Assembly: GCA_027587225.1 (NCBI GenBank)
Contig: JAPDDQ010000007.1
Location: 124,001 to 188,000 of the forward strand
DNA length: 64,000 bases
Source of the DNA: Solirubrobacter taibaiensis
GTDB taxonomy: Bacteria > Actinomycetota > Thermoleophilia > Solirubrobacterales > Solirubrobacteraceae
Reading direction: 5' to 3'
The first letter of the stretch is position 1. Every line of letters starts with the position of its first letter. Below, in pieces: positions 16,306 to 24,428 of this stretch. Below the pieces are notes generated by a model. The model was not told the origin of the DNA and ran no database searches. It saw only the letters and a list, made by a program, of their open reading frames with translations. The translations under genes and the position numbers were made by a program.

Positions 16306-16746
16306 CCCGAGACTCTAACCTGCGGCGACATGCTGCCCCGCGGAACGCTCAGCCGATCGGCCCTGTTGCTCGTGAAGCTGGGCAACGAGATCGCCGCGCG
16401 CGCCGAAGACCCGCTCGCCGCGATCGGCCTGAGCGGGCGCCAGTACATCGTGTTGGCCGTGCTCAGCGAGGACGCTCCGCCCTCGCAGCAGGAGCTCGCC
16501 GGGCTGTGCGGCCTGCTCCCGGCGCAGATCGTGCCCGTGATCGACGAGCTCGAGCGGCGCGGTCTGGTGGCGCGGCAGCGCTCAGAGGCGGATCGCCGCC
16601 GGTCCGTCGTCACGCTCACCAAGGCGGGAACCGACGCGCTGGTGCAGGCGGACGCGCTCGGCGACCGGCTCGTCGCCGACCTCGACGAAGAAGCCCGCCA
16701 GGCCGCGATCCAAGCTCTGTCGCGTTCTTACAATACGGCTCCGTAG
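16282..16746 (+). CDS. MarR family transcriptional regulator
   Basis: 154 residues from ATG 16282, or 150 from ATG 16294; both starts fall in operator repeats. The winged helix appears as LSEDAPPSQQELAGLCGLLP, then VPVIDELERRGLVARQRSEADRRRSVVTLT, the MarR recognition helix and wing with the conserved DRR. It is divergent from a DHA2 pump gene and probably represses it until a phenolic or drug-like ligand binds. Autoregulation is likely from the operator layout. Confidence 0.9.
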   Translation: MIQVMNDSPETLTCGDMLPRGTLSRSALLLVKLGNEIAARAEDPLAAIGLSGRQYIVLAVLSEDAPPSQQELAGLCGLLPAQIVPVIDELERRGLVARQRSEADRRRSVVTLTKAGTDALVQADALGDRLVADLDEEARQAAIQALSRSYNTAP

Positions 16747-16767
16747 CAGCGACTTAGGGTGGCTCAC

Positions 16768-17223
16768 ATGTCTGTGAAGCCGATTCCCGCAGGGTTCCAC
16801 TCCGTCACCCCGGTGCTCGCCGTCGAAGGCGGCGTCGAGGCGCTGGGCTTCTACGAGCGCGCGTTCGGCGCCGAGATCCGCCTCAAGCTCGTCATGGGCG
16901 GCAAGCTCATGCACTCCGAGCTGCAGATCGGGTCCTCGATCGTGTGTGTCAGCGACTCGTTCCCCGAGTACGGCTCGGTCGCGCCGTCTGCGGACGAGCC
17001 GGTCCCGGTCGCATTGATGATCTACACCGAGGACACCGACGCGCTCTATGCCCGGGCAGTCGAGGCGGGCGCTACGGCGGTCAACGAGCCGTCCGACACG
17101 TTCCACGGCGACCGCGCCGGCTCCCTGCGCGACCCGTACGGTCACCGCTGGATGATCTGCACGCACATCGAGGACATGGACGAGGCCGAGATGCAGCGGC
17201 GGACCATCGAGGCGATGTCCTAG
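16768..17223 (+). CDS. VOC family protein (PhnB/glyoxalase-like)
   Basis: 151 residues with two beta-alpha-beta-beta-beta modules of the vicinal oxygen chelate fold: VTPVLAVEGGVEALGFYERA near the N-terminus and DPYGHRWMICTHIEDM near the C-terminus, as in PhnB-like proteins. The ATG at 16768 is chosen because AGGGTGG lies 6 bases upstream. VOC proteins bind a metal and act as isomerases, dioxygenases or drug-binding proteins; this sequence does not decide which. It follows the MarR gene by 21 bp and may be cotranscribed. Confidence 0.8.
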   Translation: MSVKPIPAGFHSVTPVLAVEGGVEALGFYERAFGAEIRLKLVMGGKLMHSELQIGSSIVCVSDSFPEYGSVAPSADEPVPVALMIYTEDTDALYARAVEAGATAVNEPSDTFHGDRAGSLRDPYGHRWMICTHIEDMDEAEMQRRTIEAMS

Positions 17224-17247
17224 CTGGCATTCTCGGCGCGGCGCTGA

Positions 17248-17253
17248 GATAGT
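17248..17253 (+). promoter_or_regulatory. -10-like hexamer GATAGT before the secreted-protein gene
   Basis: GATAGT, six bases, then ATG at 17260, with no ribosome binding site. Same spacing as at several other starts here. Confidence 0.35.
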
Positions 17254-17259
17254 CGCGCT

Positions 17260-19041
17260 ATGGAGTCGAAGGTTGCTCGCCGCGCGGCGAGATTGCTGGC
17301 CGCCGCGCTTGCGGTAGGCGCCCTGGTCACCGCGATCCCGGGCCTCGGCCTGGCGCGGATGGTCGAGGCCGTGACGGGCTACGCCGAGTTCGGGTACGCG
17401 CCCGAGCAATGTGCGATCAAGACGACGAGCGCGCGAGCGATCAACGGCGACCCGGTGCGGGTGTGCCAGTACGACTTCAACACCACGTCCGCGTTCTTCG
17501 GCGGGCACGAGGGCTGGCCGCTGCTGGACTCCAGCGCCGAGTTCCACTTCTCGCTGCCTGACGCCGGCATCACGTTCGCCGCGTGCTGCGAGGGCGACGA
17601 CGTGTTCCCGGCCTTCTCGACGCCGGCGTTCGGTCCGGTGGTCGCCGGTGACCCGCTGTCCGGCGCGTCCACCTCGACCGCGATCCACAACGGCACCAAG
17701 TACGCCGACGTCGTGGAGACCGCCCGCGTCCGCGGCACGGGCGCCGACGGCTACACGCTGACGTACGCCGTCACCAACACGAGCGGTGCGCCGCTGCGGT
17801 TGCGTCCGCTCGTGGACATGACGGGCTACGGCTACTACCCGCCGGCGATGTCGGCTACGGCCGGACCGCGGATCCTGACGCTGCGCAGTGCCGACGCCGG
17901 CGGCGTGGTCACGCTCGGTGAGTCCGCGGTGGACGGGTCTCCGGCGCCGACGAGCTACACCGGCGGCGCCTACGAGGAGATCTGGGAGTACGACGACCCC
18001 TCCGGTCCCCCGCTCGACAACACCTTCCACCCGATGAGCGACGAGCTCTGGGGCTATGAGACGCGCGCGGCGCTCGCGTGGCCGATTCAGACGCTCGCCG
18101 CGGGCGCGACAGGCCGCTGGAGCGTGAATGTCGGGCTCGGTCAGCCACGCGAGGTGCAGCTCAAAGCACGTGCGGGCGAGCCGCAGGCTGGCGGGACGCT
18201 CACCGTCGACGCGTCCGTGATCGACGAGCGGGGCGTCGCGGGTGGCCAGTTGCGGTGGCTGGCGAGCGGGCGCACGGACGCGACCGAAGGTGTCGCAACG
18301 CTGGATGCGGCCGGTCGCGCGGCGCTCACGCTGCCCGTGGGCGACGGCGGGACGTACGTGGTCGCGTGGTACGACGTCAACCGCAACGACGAAGTCGACA
18401 TCGACGAGGCCGTCAACTACGGCGAGATCTGGGCCACGCCGCGCCCGGGTGTGGACCCGACCCCGACACCGTCGCCGATCCCGACGGCGGAGCCCGACGA
18501 CGAGCCCGTGCCGACGGCCACGCCGACCCCGAACCCGATCGTCCGAGCCACGCCCACCCCGCCGGCTGCCGCTCCGCCTGCCGCGGTACGGCCGACGAGC
18601 GCCCTCGTCTCGATCGCCTTCAAGCGCACGTACAAGGTCAAGGGCTGCGCCAGCAAGACGGTCCAGCTCCAACTCAAGGCCGGCACCAAGGTGTTGGTCA
18701 AGCGCAACGTCAAGCTCAGCAAGAAGTGCCAGGCCAACACGACGTTCCGCGTGGAGCGGTCCAAGCTCGGCAGCGCGAAGAAGGTCACGATTCAGCTGAA
18801 GTTCAAGGGCAAGACCAAGCGCTACACACTCTCTGTCCCGGCTCAGCAGCTCTCGCGGACGGCCAGCGCCCAGTCCGCGGTCTGCGCGGCGAGCCTGAAG
18901 TCGGGCGGCGGCTGCAACAGCAGCGGCGCCGAGTCCGCGGCGCTCTGCAAGCTCTCGGCGGCGCGGGCGCTGCCCGGCAGGACGATCAGGTCGCTGTCGG
19001 GCTCCGGGCGGATCGCGGCCGCGGGCAGGTGCGCGGAGTAG
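17260..19041 (+). CDS. Secreted protein with Ca-binding-like loop, Pro/Thr linker and Lys-rich C-terminal domain
   Basis: 593 residues, no recognised family. The N-terminus is a signal peptide (two arginines, then a hydrophobic run ending near GLGLA). A beta-rich region spans about 35-300. An Ig-like region follows and ends with an EF-hand/dockerin-like loop, DVNRNDEVDIDE (about 375). A Pro/Thr linker (about 402-445) leads to a lysine-rich beta domain (about 446-528) with a cysteine pair. The final 66 residues, from 18843 on, are antisense to the C-terminus of the convergent GT-C-like gene and do not look conserved; an ancestral stop near 18840 may have been lost. Confidence 0.75.
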   Translation: MESKVARRAARLLAAALAVGALVTAIPGLGLARMVEAVTGYAEFGYAPEQCAIKTTSARAINGDPVRVCQYDFNTTSAFFGGHEGWPLLDSSAEFHFSLPDAGITFAACCEGDDVFPAFSTPAFGPVVAGDPLSGASTSTAIHNGTKYADVVETARVRGTGADGYTLTYAVTNTSGAPLRLRPLVDMTGYGYYPPAMSATAGPRILTLRSADAGGVVTLGESAVDGSPAPTSYTGGAYEEIWEYDDPSGPPLDNTFHPMSDELWGYETRAALAWPIQTLAAGATGRWSVNVGLGQPREVQLKARAGEPQAGGTLTVDASVIDERGVAGGQLRWLASGRTDATEGVATLDAAGRAALTLPVGDGGTYVVAWYDVNRNDEVDIDEAVNYGEIWATPRPGVDPTPTPSPIPTAEPDDEPVPTATPTPNPIVRATPTPPAAAPPAAVRPTSALVSIAFKRTYKVKGCASKTVQLQLKAGTKVLVKRNVKLSKKCQANTTFRVERSKLGSAKKVTIQLKFKGKTKRYTLSVPAQQLSRTASAQSAVCAASLKSGGGCNSSGAESAALCKLSAARALPGRTIRSLSGSGRIAAAGRCAE

Positions 19042-20264
19042 GCGATCACCGGCACGTGCCGGTAGGTCACGGCCGACAGCGGTGGACAGCGCTCGAGCGC
19101 TTGCGTGAAGGCCGGCTGGCGCGTAAGGGTGTGCAGGTCGGCCTGCAGCGCCCGTCGCTCACGTGAGTCGGCCGCGGCGTCGCGCAGGCCGGTGACGGTG
19201 GCGGGGATCGCGACGATCAGGCACACGATGGTCGCGATGCGCGCGAGCGTCGGCGTGCGCGTGGTCGCGACTCCGGCGGCCAGGATCGCGAGCAGCGCGG
19301 CGGGCGGCAGCAGGTAGCGGGCGAGGAGCGGCAGGCCCGCGGCGCCGATGGCCACGAACGTCGCGAGCGTGAGGAGCAGCGCGACGAGGATCGTCCGGAA
19401 GCGTGGGGAAGGCCGTTCGGACAGTGCGACGAGCGCCGCTGCACCGGCCAGCAGCACCGGCAATCCGATCACGGCGCTGATCAGGCGCGGGACCAAGAGC
19501 GGAGCGAGCGGCGCGCTGCGCGGACGGTTGAGCTCCTCGGCGAGCGCCCGCGTGCCGGTGAGCGAGTGCAGCGGGTCGCCCGTGGCGAGCAGATCGGCGA
19601 GGCACCAGATCAGCGGGGCGGCCAGCGCGAGGGCGAACCCGGCTGGCCGGCGCCACCACACCGCGACCGCGAACGCCAGCAGCCATGCCTCCGGCCGCAG
19701 CAACCCCGCGAGGCCGAGCAGGACGAGGGCGAGCACGAAGCGCCGCTTGAGCACGGCCGCGAGCGCGAACAGCGTGAAGGCGAGCGCGGGGATGTCGATC
19801 GAGCCACGCAACGTGGCGGCGAGCAACGCGGGCCGCGTGAGCAGGAGCGCGGCTGCGAGCCCGCCCACATAAAGGGGCCTGGCCCCTTTATCTTCGAACA
19901 GCTCGCGCGCGAGGGAGAAGGCGGCGACGGCGACCGCGCCGAACGAGATCGCGACGAGCAGGCGCAGTGCGTCTGCGCTCGCGGGACGGCCGAGCGGCGC
20001 GACCAGCAGGGCCGCAAGGTTGGCCAGTGGGTGCGGGGTCGGGGCGAACGGCGACTCCAGCGTGGGGGCGTGGCCGTCTGCGAGCTCGTCGCCCCAGAGC
20101 AGCGCGTACGCGAGGTCGTAGCCGTCGTGGCCGCGCAGCGCGAGCCAGACGAGCAGCCCGATCGCGACCGCCGCGGCGACGCTAAGTGACGCGGGAGACG
20201 GTCTGGTCCACTTCGCGGTGGACGCCGCGTTCGACGAGGTCGCGGAGCCGGTCGATCGCGTCAT
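18843..20264 (-). CDS. GT-C-like polytopic membrane protein (putative lipid-sugar-dependent glycosyltransferase)
   Basis: 473 residues with about ten transmembrane helices. The first extracytoplasmic loop holds WGDELADGHAPTLESPFAP, an acidic loop of the kind that carries the catalytic Asp in GT-C transferases such as the PMT/ArnT group. This suggests sugar transfer from a polyprenyl phosphate donor outside the membrane (inference). Only one start is available, ATG at 20264, giving an 83 bp overlap with kynureninase on the same strand. A 23-bp palindrome at 19869-19891 encodes about residues 125-132 in a loop between helices. The 3' end is antisense to the last 199 bp of the neighbouring secreted-protein gene. 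Confidence 0.65.
   Translation of the reverse strand: MTRSTGSATSSNAASTAKWTRPSPASLSVAAAVAIGLLVWLALRGHDGYDLAYALLWGDELADGHAPTLESPFAPTPHPLANLAALLVAPLGRPASADALRLLVAISFGAVAVAAFSLARELFEDKGARPLYVGGLAAALLLTRPALLAATLRGSIDIPALAFTLFALAAVLKRRFVLALVLLGLAGLLRPEAWLLAFAVAVWWRRPAGFALALAAPLIWCLADLLATGDPLHSLTGTRALAEELNRPRSAPLAPLLVPRLISAVIGLPVLLAGAAALVALSERPSPRFRTILVALLLTLATFVAIGAAGLPLLARYLLPPAALLAILAAGVATTRTPTLARIATIVCLIVAIPATVTGLRDAAADSRERRALQADLHTLTRQPAFTQALERCPPLSAVTYRHVPVIAYSAHLPAAAIRPEPDSDLIVLPGSARAAESLQSAADSAPLLLQPPPDFRLAAQTADWALAVRESC
19869..19891. repeat. 23-bp perfect palindrome inside the GT-C-like gene
   Basis: ATAAAGGGGCC-T-GGCCCCTTTAT: two 11-bp arms around one base, AT-rich at the ends and within coding sequence. 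It shares its layout (ATAAAG ... CTTTAT) with the 33-bp palindrome at 32732-32764 and the partial copy at 51921-51953. It encodes DKGARPLY in the membrane protein, in a loop. Confidence 0.6.
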
Positions 20265-21381
20265 AGACGTCCACGTAGCGGGTGTAGAGCGGGGCGATGC
20301 CGAGCCGGACGGAGTCGGGGCCGCGGAAGTCGGGGATGACGTCGGCGCGTTCGATCAGGGCCTTGCAGATCGGCCAGGCCTCGGGGTGGCGGAGGGAGAC
20401 GTGGGAGCCGCGCAGGTGTGGTTCGCGCGGGGTGCCGAGGGTGAAGCCGAGCGGGTCGAGCCACTGGTCGTGGAGCGCGATCAGCAGGTCGGTCTGGGCG
20501 ATCGACTTCTCGCGGAGGGCGTCGATGCCGGCCTCGGCGGTGATGCGGACGCCCTCCTCGACGGCGGCGAGGACGAGGATCGGTGGGGTGCCGGCGAGGA
20601 AGCGCGTGATGCCGGGCGCGGGCTCGTAGGGGCGCTCCATCTCGAACTGGCGGGCTTGGCCGAACCAACCCTGGATCGGGGTGACGAGCGTGTCCGGCTC
20701 GCGGACATAGAGGTAGCCCGTCGCGCCCGGGCCGGCGTTGAGGTACTTGTAGGTGCAGCCGACGGCGTAGCGCATGGCGCTCGCGTTCACGGGCACCGCT
20801 CCCGCCGAATGGCTCAGATCCCAGATGACGCTTTCCGGGAACGCGCTGATGTCGGCCAGCGCGCCGCTGCGATAGGCGACGTGTGAGAGCACCGTCAGGG
20901 CGTCCTCGGGCACGTCGGCCGGCTGCGGGCCGAGCAGCGGGTCGACCTCGAAGATCTCCAGCTCCAGGCCGCGAGCGCGGGCGATCCCCTCCAAGACGTA
21001 GCGGTCGGTCGGGAAGTTGTCCTGGTCGGTCGCGAGCTTTGCGTAGGACTGCGCGTCGAGGATCGCGTTGACGAGCTTGAACAGGTTCACCGTGACGCTG
21101 TCGGCGACGAGGGTCGTGCCCGGGGCGGCACCGATGACCTCGGCCACCGTGTCGCCCGCCCGGGTGGGCGCCTCGATCCAGTCGTGCCAGCCGCCGACCA
21201 GCTCGCTGCCCCACTGGTCGATCACGCGGTGCAGGCGCTCGCGGGTGCCCTTCGGCAGCCGGCCGAGCGAGTTGCCGTCCAGGTAGAGCTTGTGCTCGTC
21301 CTCGATCACGAACCGGTCGCGGAACGGCGCCAGTGGGTCCTGAGCGTCCAGCCGGAGCGCGTCTTCGCGGGTCAGAGCCAT
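20182..21381 (-). CDS. kynU: Kynureninase
   Basis: 399 residues, the expected length. Kynureninase landmarks run in order: YLDGNSLGRLPKGT, GWHDWIEAPTRAGD, LVADSVTVNLFK, VLSHVAYRSGALADI, then VIWDLSHSAGAVPV and CTYKYLNAGPGA with the PLP lysine, and GWFGQARQFEM. It hydrolyses kynurenine or 3-hydroxykynurenine to anthranilate or 3-hydroxyanthranilate plus alanine. The ATG at 21381 lies inside the end of the hydrolase gene (10 bp overlap), marking an operon 22006-23094, 21372-22025, this gene, then the GT-C-like gene. A longer frame upstream is out of phase with the hydrolase and is rejected. Confidence 0.95.
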   Translation of the reverse strand: MALTREDALRLDAQDPLAPFRDRFVIEDEHKLYLDGNSLGRLPKGTRERLHRVIDQWGSELVGGWHDWIEAPTRAGDTVAEVIGAAPGTTLVADSVTVNLFKLVNAILDAQSYAKLATDQDNFPTDRYVLEGIARARGLELEIFEVDPLLGPQPADVPEDALTVLSHVAYRSGALADISAFPESVIWDLSHSAGAVPVNASAMRYAVGCTYKYLNAGPGATGYLYVREPDTLVTPIQGWFGQARQFEMERPYEPAPGITRFLAGTPPILVLAAVEEGVRITAEAGIDALREKSIAQTDLLIALHDQWLDPLGFTLGTPREPHLRGSHVSLRHPEAWPICKALIERADVIPDFRGPDSVRLGIAPLYTRYVDVYDAIDRLRDLVERGVHREVDQTVSRVT

Positions 21382-22025
21382 GCCAGCACCGCCTTCCAGA
21401 GCGGGTTGTCCGGGTCGATGTGGCCGAAGTGATCCTCTTCGGGCTCCACGATCAGTGCCGCGCCGCTCGCCTCGGCGAACCGCTGCGAGATCTCCACCGG
21501 CACGATGTCGTCCAACCCGCCGTGCGTGAGCAGGGTCGGGACGCCGAGCGGGAGCCGTTCGATGGGCGAGGCGACGCTCGTGGGGTGCTCGCCGAGAAAG
21601 CGGTCGACGACGCCGTCGGAGAGCTTCAGCTCCCGTGCGCGCTGTAGGTCGAGCACGCCCGCTTGGGAGACCACGCCGGTCACCCGGACTCTCGTGGCGG
21701 CGTAGGCCGCCAGATGCCCACCGGCACTGTGGCCGATCGCCACGACGCGGGAGCGATCGACCGGCAGCGTGTCGAGGAACTCGATCGCGGCGCAGACGTC
21801 GTCCAGCGTCTCCGGCACGCCGCCGCCGTTGCCGAGCCGGCGGTACTCGATGTTCCACGCCGCCCAGCCGCGCGCGGCGAGATCCTCCGCCAGCGGCTCC
21901 ATCAGGTCCAGTCCGTACTGGTCCTTCCAGAACCCACCGTGGATGAGCACCGCGACCGGCCCCTCGCCGTACAGCACGCCGTACTGCGAGGGGTCGTCGC
22001 CGTACCTATGAAGCTGCGACTCCAA
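21372..22025 (-). CDS. Alpha/beta hydrolase, probable kynurenine formamidase
   Basis: 217 residues from a TTG start at 22025. The oxyanion motif LIHGGFWKDQYG, nucleophile elbow GHSAGGHLAAY, an aspartate in THGGLDDIVP and histidine in EEDHFGHID form the catalytic set. The HGG-F-W pattern and placement directly before kynureninase support N-formylkynurenine hydrolysis, which would supply kynurenine to the next enzyme (inference from context). The start is uncertain: no ATG is available between the end of the aminotransferase gene (20 bp overlap) and the conserved HRYGDDPSQYG. Confidence 0.75.
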   Translation of the reverse strand: MESQLHRYGDDPSQYGVLYGEGPVAVLIHGGFWKDQYGLDLMEPLAEDLAARGWAAWNIEYRRLGNGGGVPETLDDVCAAIEFLDTLPVDRSRVVAIGHSAGGHLAAYAATRVRVTGVVSQAGVLDLQRARELKLSDGVVDRFLGEHPTSVASPIERLPLGVPTLLTHGGLDDIVPVEISQRFAEASGAALIVEPEEDHFGHIDPDNPLWKAVLAWL

Positions 22026-23094
22026 GGGAGCGGAGTGCCTCCGCGAGCTTGGTGATGCCCTCGTCGATCTGCTCCGGCGTGACGCCTGAGTAGGCGAGGC
22101 GGAGCGTGTTCGAAGAGCCACCGAAGTCGGTGCCCTTGACGAACTGGACCTCGCGCTGGCCCGCGGCCTTCTCGAGCTCGGCGACGTCGACGCCCTCGGG
22201 CAGCTCGACCCACATGAAGTAGCCGCCGGACGGGTTGGCGAACTTCGCCTCGGGGATCTCCCGCTGGAGCGCGGCCACGACCGCGTCCTTGCGCGCCTTC
22301 AGCGCCGTCTTGACGGTCTCGACGGCGCCGTCCATGCGGCCGGAGCGCGCGAACTGGTTCACGATCGACTGGGCGACCATGTTCGGTGAGATGTACGTGT
22401 TGGTCGCGATCGTCTGGATCTGCTTGATCACGGCCTGGGAGCCGAGCAGGTAGCCGACGCGGATGCCGGGGCACACCGTCTTGCTGAACGAGCTCGCGTA
22501 GACGACCTTGCCGTCCTCGTCGCGCGAGAACATCGACGGGATCGTTTCGCCCTCGAAGCGGATCGAGACGTACGGATCGTCCTCGAAGATCGTGAAGTCG
22601 TGCTCGACCGCGAGCTCCAGCAGGCGCGTGCGCTTGGCCTGCGACAGCGTGTAGCCGGCGGGGTTCTGGAAGTTCGGGATGATGTGCGCGAGCTTCGGGT
22701 GCACCGCCGTGGCGAGCACTTCCTCGAGGCCTTCGATGCTGATGCCGTCGTCCTCGAGATCGACGAACCGGACATCCGCGCCGCGCGCACGCAGGTTGAG
22801 CAGCGTGCGGTCGTAGGTCGGGTTCTCGACGATCACTGCGTCGCCCGGCTGGACGAGCAGCTCGAACAGGAACGCGTCGGCCTGCATCGACCCGTTGGTC
22901 ACGAGCACCTGCTCGACGGGCACGCCGTGCTGCTCCGCGATCCACTCGCGCAGCGGGACGTAGCCGACGCTCGTGCCGTACGCCGTCGTTCCGGCGGGGT
23001 CGTTCTCGAAGGCGAGCCGGGAAGCCTCTTTCAGGCCTTCCACATCGACGATGTCGAGTGACGGTGCCCCACGGGCGAAGGAGATCGTGGCCAT
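22006..23094 (-). CDS. PLP-dependent aminotransferase, fold type I (aminoadipate/kynurenine/aromatic type)
   Basis: 362 residues related to the stand-alone aminotransferase domains of the MocR/LysN group. Visible motifs are GYVPLREWIAEQHG, VTNGSMQADAFLFELL, NPTYDRTLLNL, NFQNPAGYTLS, ASSFSKTVCPGIRVGYL with the PLP lysine, and the substrate-carboxylate arginine near RLAYSGV. Its place at the head of the kynureninase operon suggests a substrate among tryptophan-derived or aromatic amino acids. It is divergent from the decarboxylase gene with 20 bp between start codons, and TAGTCT precedes its ATG by seven bases. Confidence 0.82.
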   Translation of the reverse strand: MATISFARGAPSLDIVDVEGLKEASRLAFENDPAGTTAYGTSVGYVPLREWIAEQHGVPVEQVLVTNGSMQADAFLFELLVQPGDAVIVENPTYDRTLLNLRARGADVRFVDLEDDGISIEGLEEVLATAVHPKLAHIIPNFQNPAGYTLSQAKRTRLLELAVEHDFTIFEDDPYVSIRFEGETIPSMFSRDEDGKVVYASSFSKTVCPGIRVGYLLGSQAVIKQIQTIATNTYISPNMVAQSIVNQFARSGRMDGAVETVKTALKARKDAVVAALQREIPEAKFANPSGGYFMWVELPEGVDVAELEKAAGQREVQFVKGTDFGGSSNTLRLAYSGVTPEQIDEGITKLAEALRSLGVAAS

Positions 23095-23101
23095 GCCCGC
23101 C

Positions 23102-23107
23102 AGACTA
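23102..23107 (-). promoter_or_regulatory. -10-like hexamer TAGTCT for the kynureninase operon
   Basis: On the minus strand TAGTCT is followed by seven bases and the ATG at 23094. The whole divergent gap is 20 bp, so the promoter must reach into the decarboxylase gene. Confidence 0.35.
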
Positions 23108-23114
23108 GCGGCGT

Positions 23115-24428
23115 ATGGAGTACGTGAGCCGTGCGCTTGAGGCCGTCCAGGGCTGGCGCGAGCCCGCCCCGTCGCATCCGGCGCTGCAACCTGACGCCGA
23201 GCGGTTCGAAGCCGCCTGGAGCGAGTTCGCCGAGCGGATGGGGACGAACTATCCGTTCCATCACCCGCGCTACGCGGGACAGATGCTCAAGCCGCCGCAT
23301 CCCGTGGCCATCGCCGCCTACACCGCGGCGCTGCACGCGAACACGAACAACCACGCGCTCGACGGGGGCCCGGCGACGTCCGCCATGGAGGTCGAGGTCG
23401 TCGAGTGGCTGGCGGAGATGTTCGGCTTGCAGGGCGGGATGGGGCACCTCACCTCCTCCGGCACGATCGCCAACCTGGAGGCGCTGTGGGTGGGGCGGGA
23501 GCTGCACCCCGGCAAGGCCGTCGTCTACGGCGCGAACGCGCACTACACGCACTCGCGCATGTGCGCCGTGCTGGGCGTACGCGGGATCGAGGCGCCCGCG
23601 GACGTGGCCGGGCGGATCGATCTCGACGCGGTGGAGGAGCTGTGCCGCGGCGGGGACGTCGGGACGGTGGTGGTGACCGCGGGAACGACCGGGACCGGGA
23701 CGCTGGACGACGTCGCGCGGGCCGTCTCCTTCCGGGAGCGGTACGGCGTGCGCGTGCACGTCGACGCCGCGTACGGCGGATTCTTCACGTTGCTGGCGGA
23801 CTCCGGCCTGATCGACGGGGGTCCGTTCAAGGCGATCGCCGGCGCGGACAGCGTGGTCGTGGACCCGCACAAGCACGGACTGCAGCCCTACGGGTGCGGC
23901 GCGATCCTGTTCCGCGACCCGGCCGTCGGGCGTCTGTACAAGCACGACTCGCCCTACACGTACTTCACCTCGGCCGAGCTGCACCTAGGCGAGATCTCGC
24001 TCGAGTGCTCGCGGGCGGGCGCGGCGGCCGCCGCGCTGTGGCTGACGTTGCGGTCGCTGGACCTGGCGCCGATCCTGTCCGCCGGCGTGCGGGCCGCTCA
24101 GGCCTGGGCGGAGCTGATCCGCGGCTCGGACGTGCTCACGCTCCACCGCGAGCCCGAGCTCGACATCCTCACCTACTTCCCGACCGCTTCGAGCGCTTCG
24201 GAGATCGACGCCGCGTCCGAGCGGGTCCTGCAGAACGGCATGGACTCCGACGATCCGGTGTTCCTGTCGACCCTGCGCATCTCTGCCGACGCCTTCGCGG
24301 CCGCCCATCCGGACGTGGAGATGGACGCCGACGGCGTCCGCGTCCTGCGCTCAGTGCTGATGAAGCCCGAGCACGAACCGCACGTGCCGTGGCTGCATCA
24401 GCGCGTCAGTCAAATCGCGAGACGGTGA
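23115..24428 (+). CDS. PLP-dependent decarboxylase (group II, aromatic amino acid/glutamate decarboxylase-like)
   Basis: 437 residues. Motifs of the group II decarboxylase fold: HPRYAGQMLKPPHP, GHLTSSGTIANLEALW, ANAHYTHSRMC, VVVTAGTTGTGTLDDV, HVDAAYGGFF, and the PLP-lysine sequence SVVVDPHKHGLQPYGCGAIL. The substrate is not fixed by these motifs; the family includes tyrosine, tryptophan, DOPA and glutamate decarboxylases as well as some lyases. Divergence from a kynurenine-type operon hints at an aromatic substrate (inference). Its last 23 bp overlap the convergent delta-60-repeat gene. Confidence 0.82.
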   Translation: MEYVSRALEAVQGWREPAPSHPALQPDAERFEAAWSEFAERMGTNYPFHHPRYAGQMLKPPHPVAIAAYTAALHANTNNHALDGGPATSAMEVEVVEWLAEMFGLQGGMGHLTSSGTIANLEALWVGRELHPGKAVVYGANAHYTHSRMCAVLGVRGIEAPADVAGRIDLDAVEELCRGGDVGTVVVTAGTTGTGTLDDVARAVSFRERYGVRVHVDAAYGGFFTLLADSGLIDGGPFKAIAGADSVVVDPHKHGLQPYGCGAILFRDPAVGRLYKHDSPYTYFTSAELHLGEISLECSRAGAAAAALWLTLRSLDLAPILSAGVRAAQAWAELIRGSDVLTLHREPELDILTYFPTASSASEIDAASERVLQNGMDSDDPVFLSTLRISADAFAAAHPDVEMDADGVRVLRSVLMKPEHEPHVPWLHQRVSQIARR

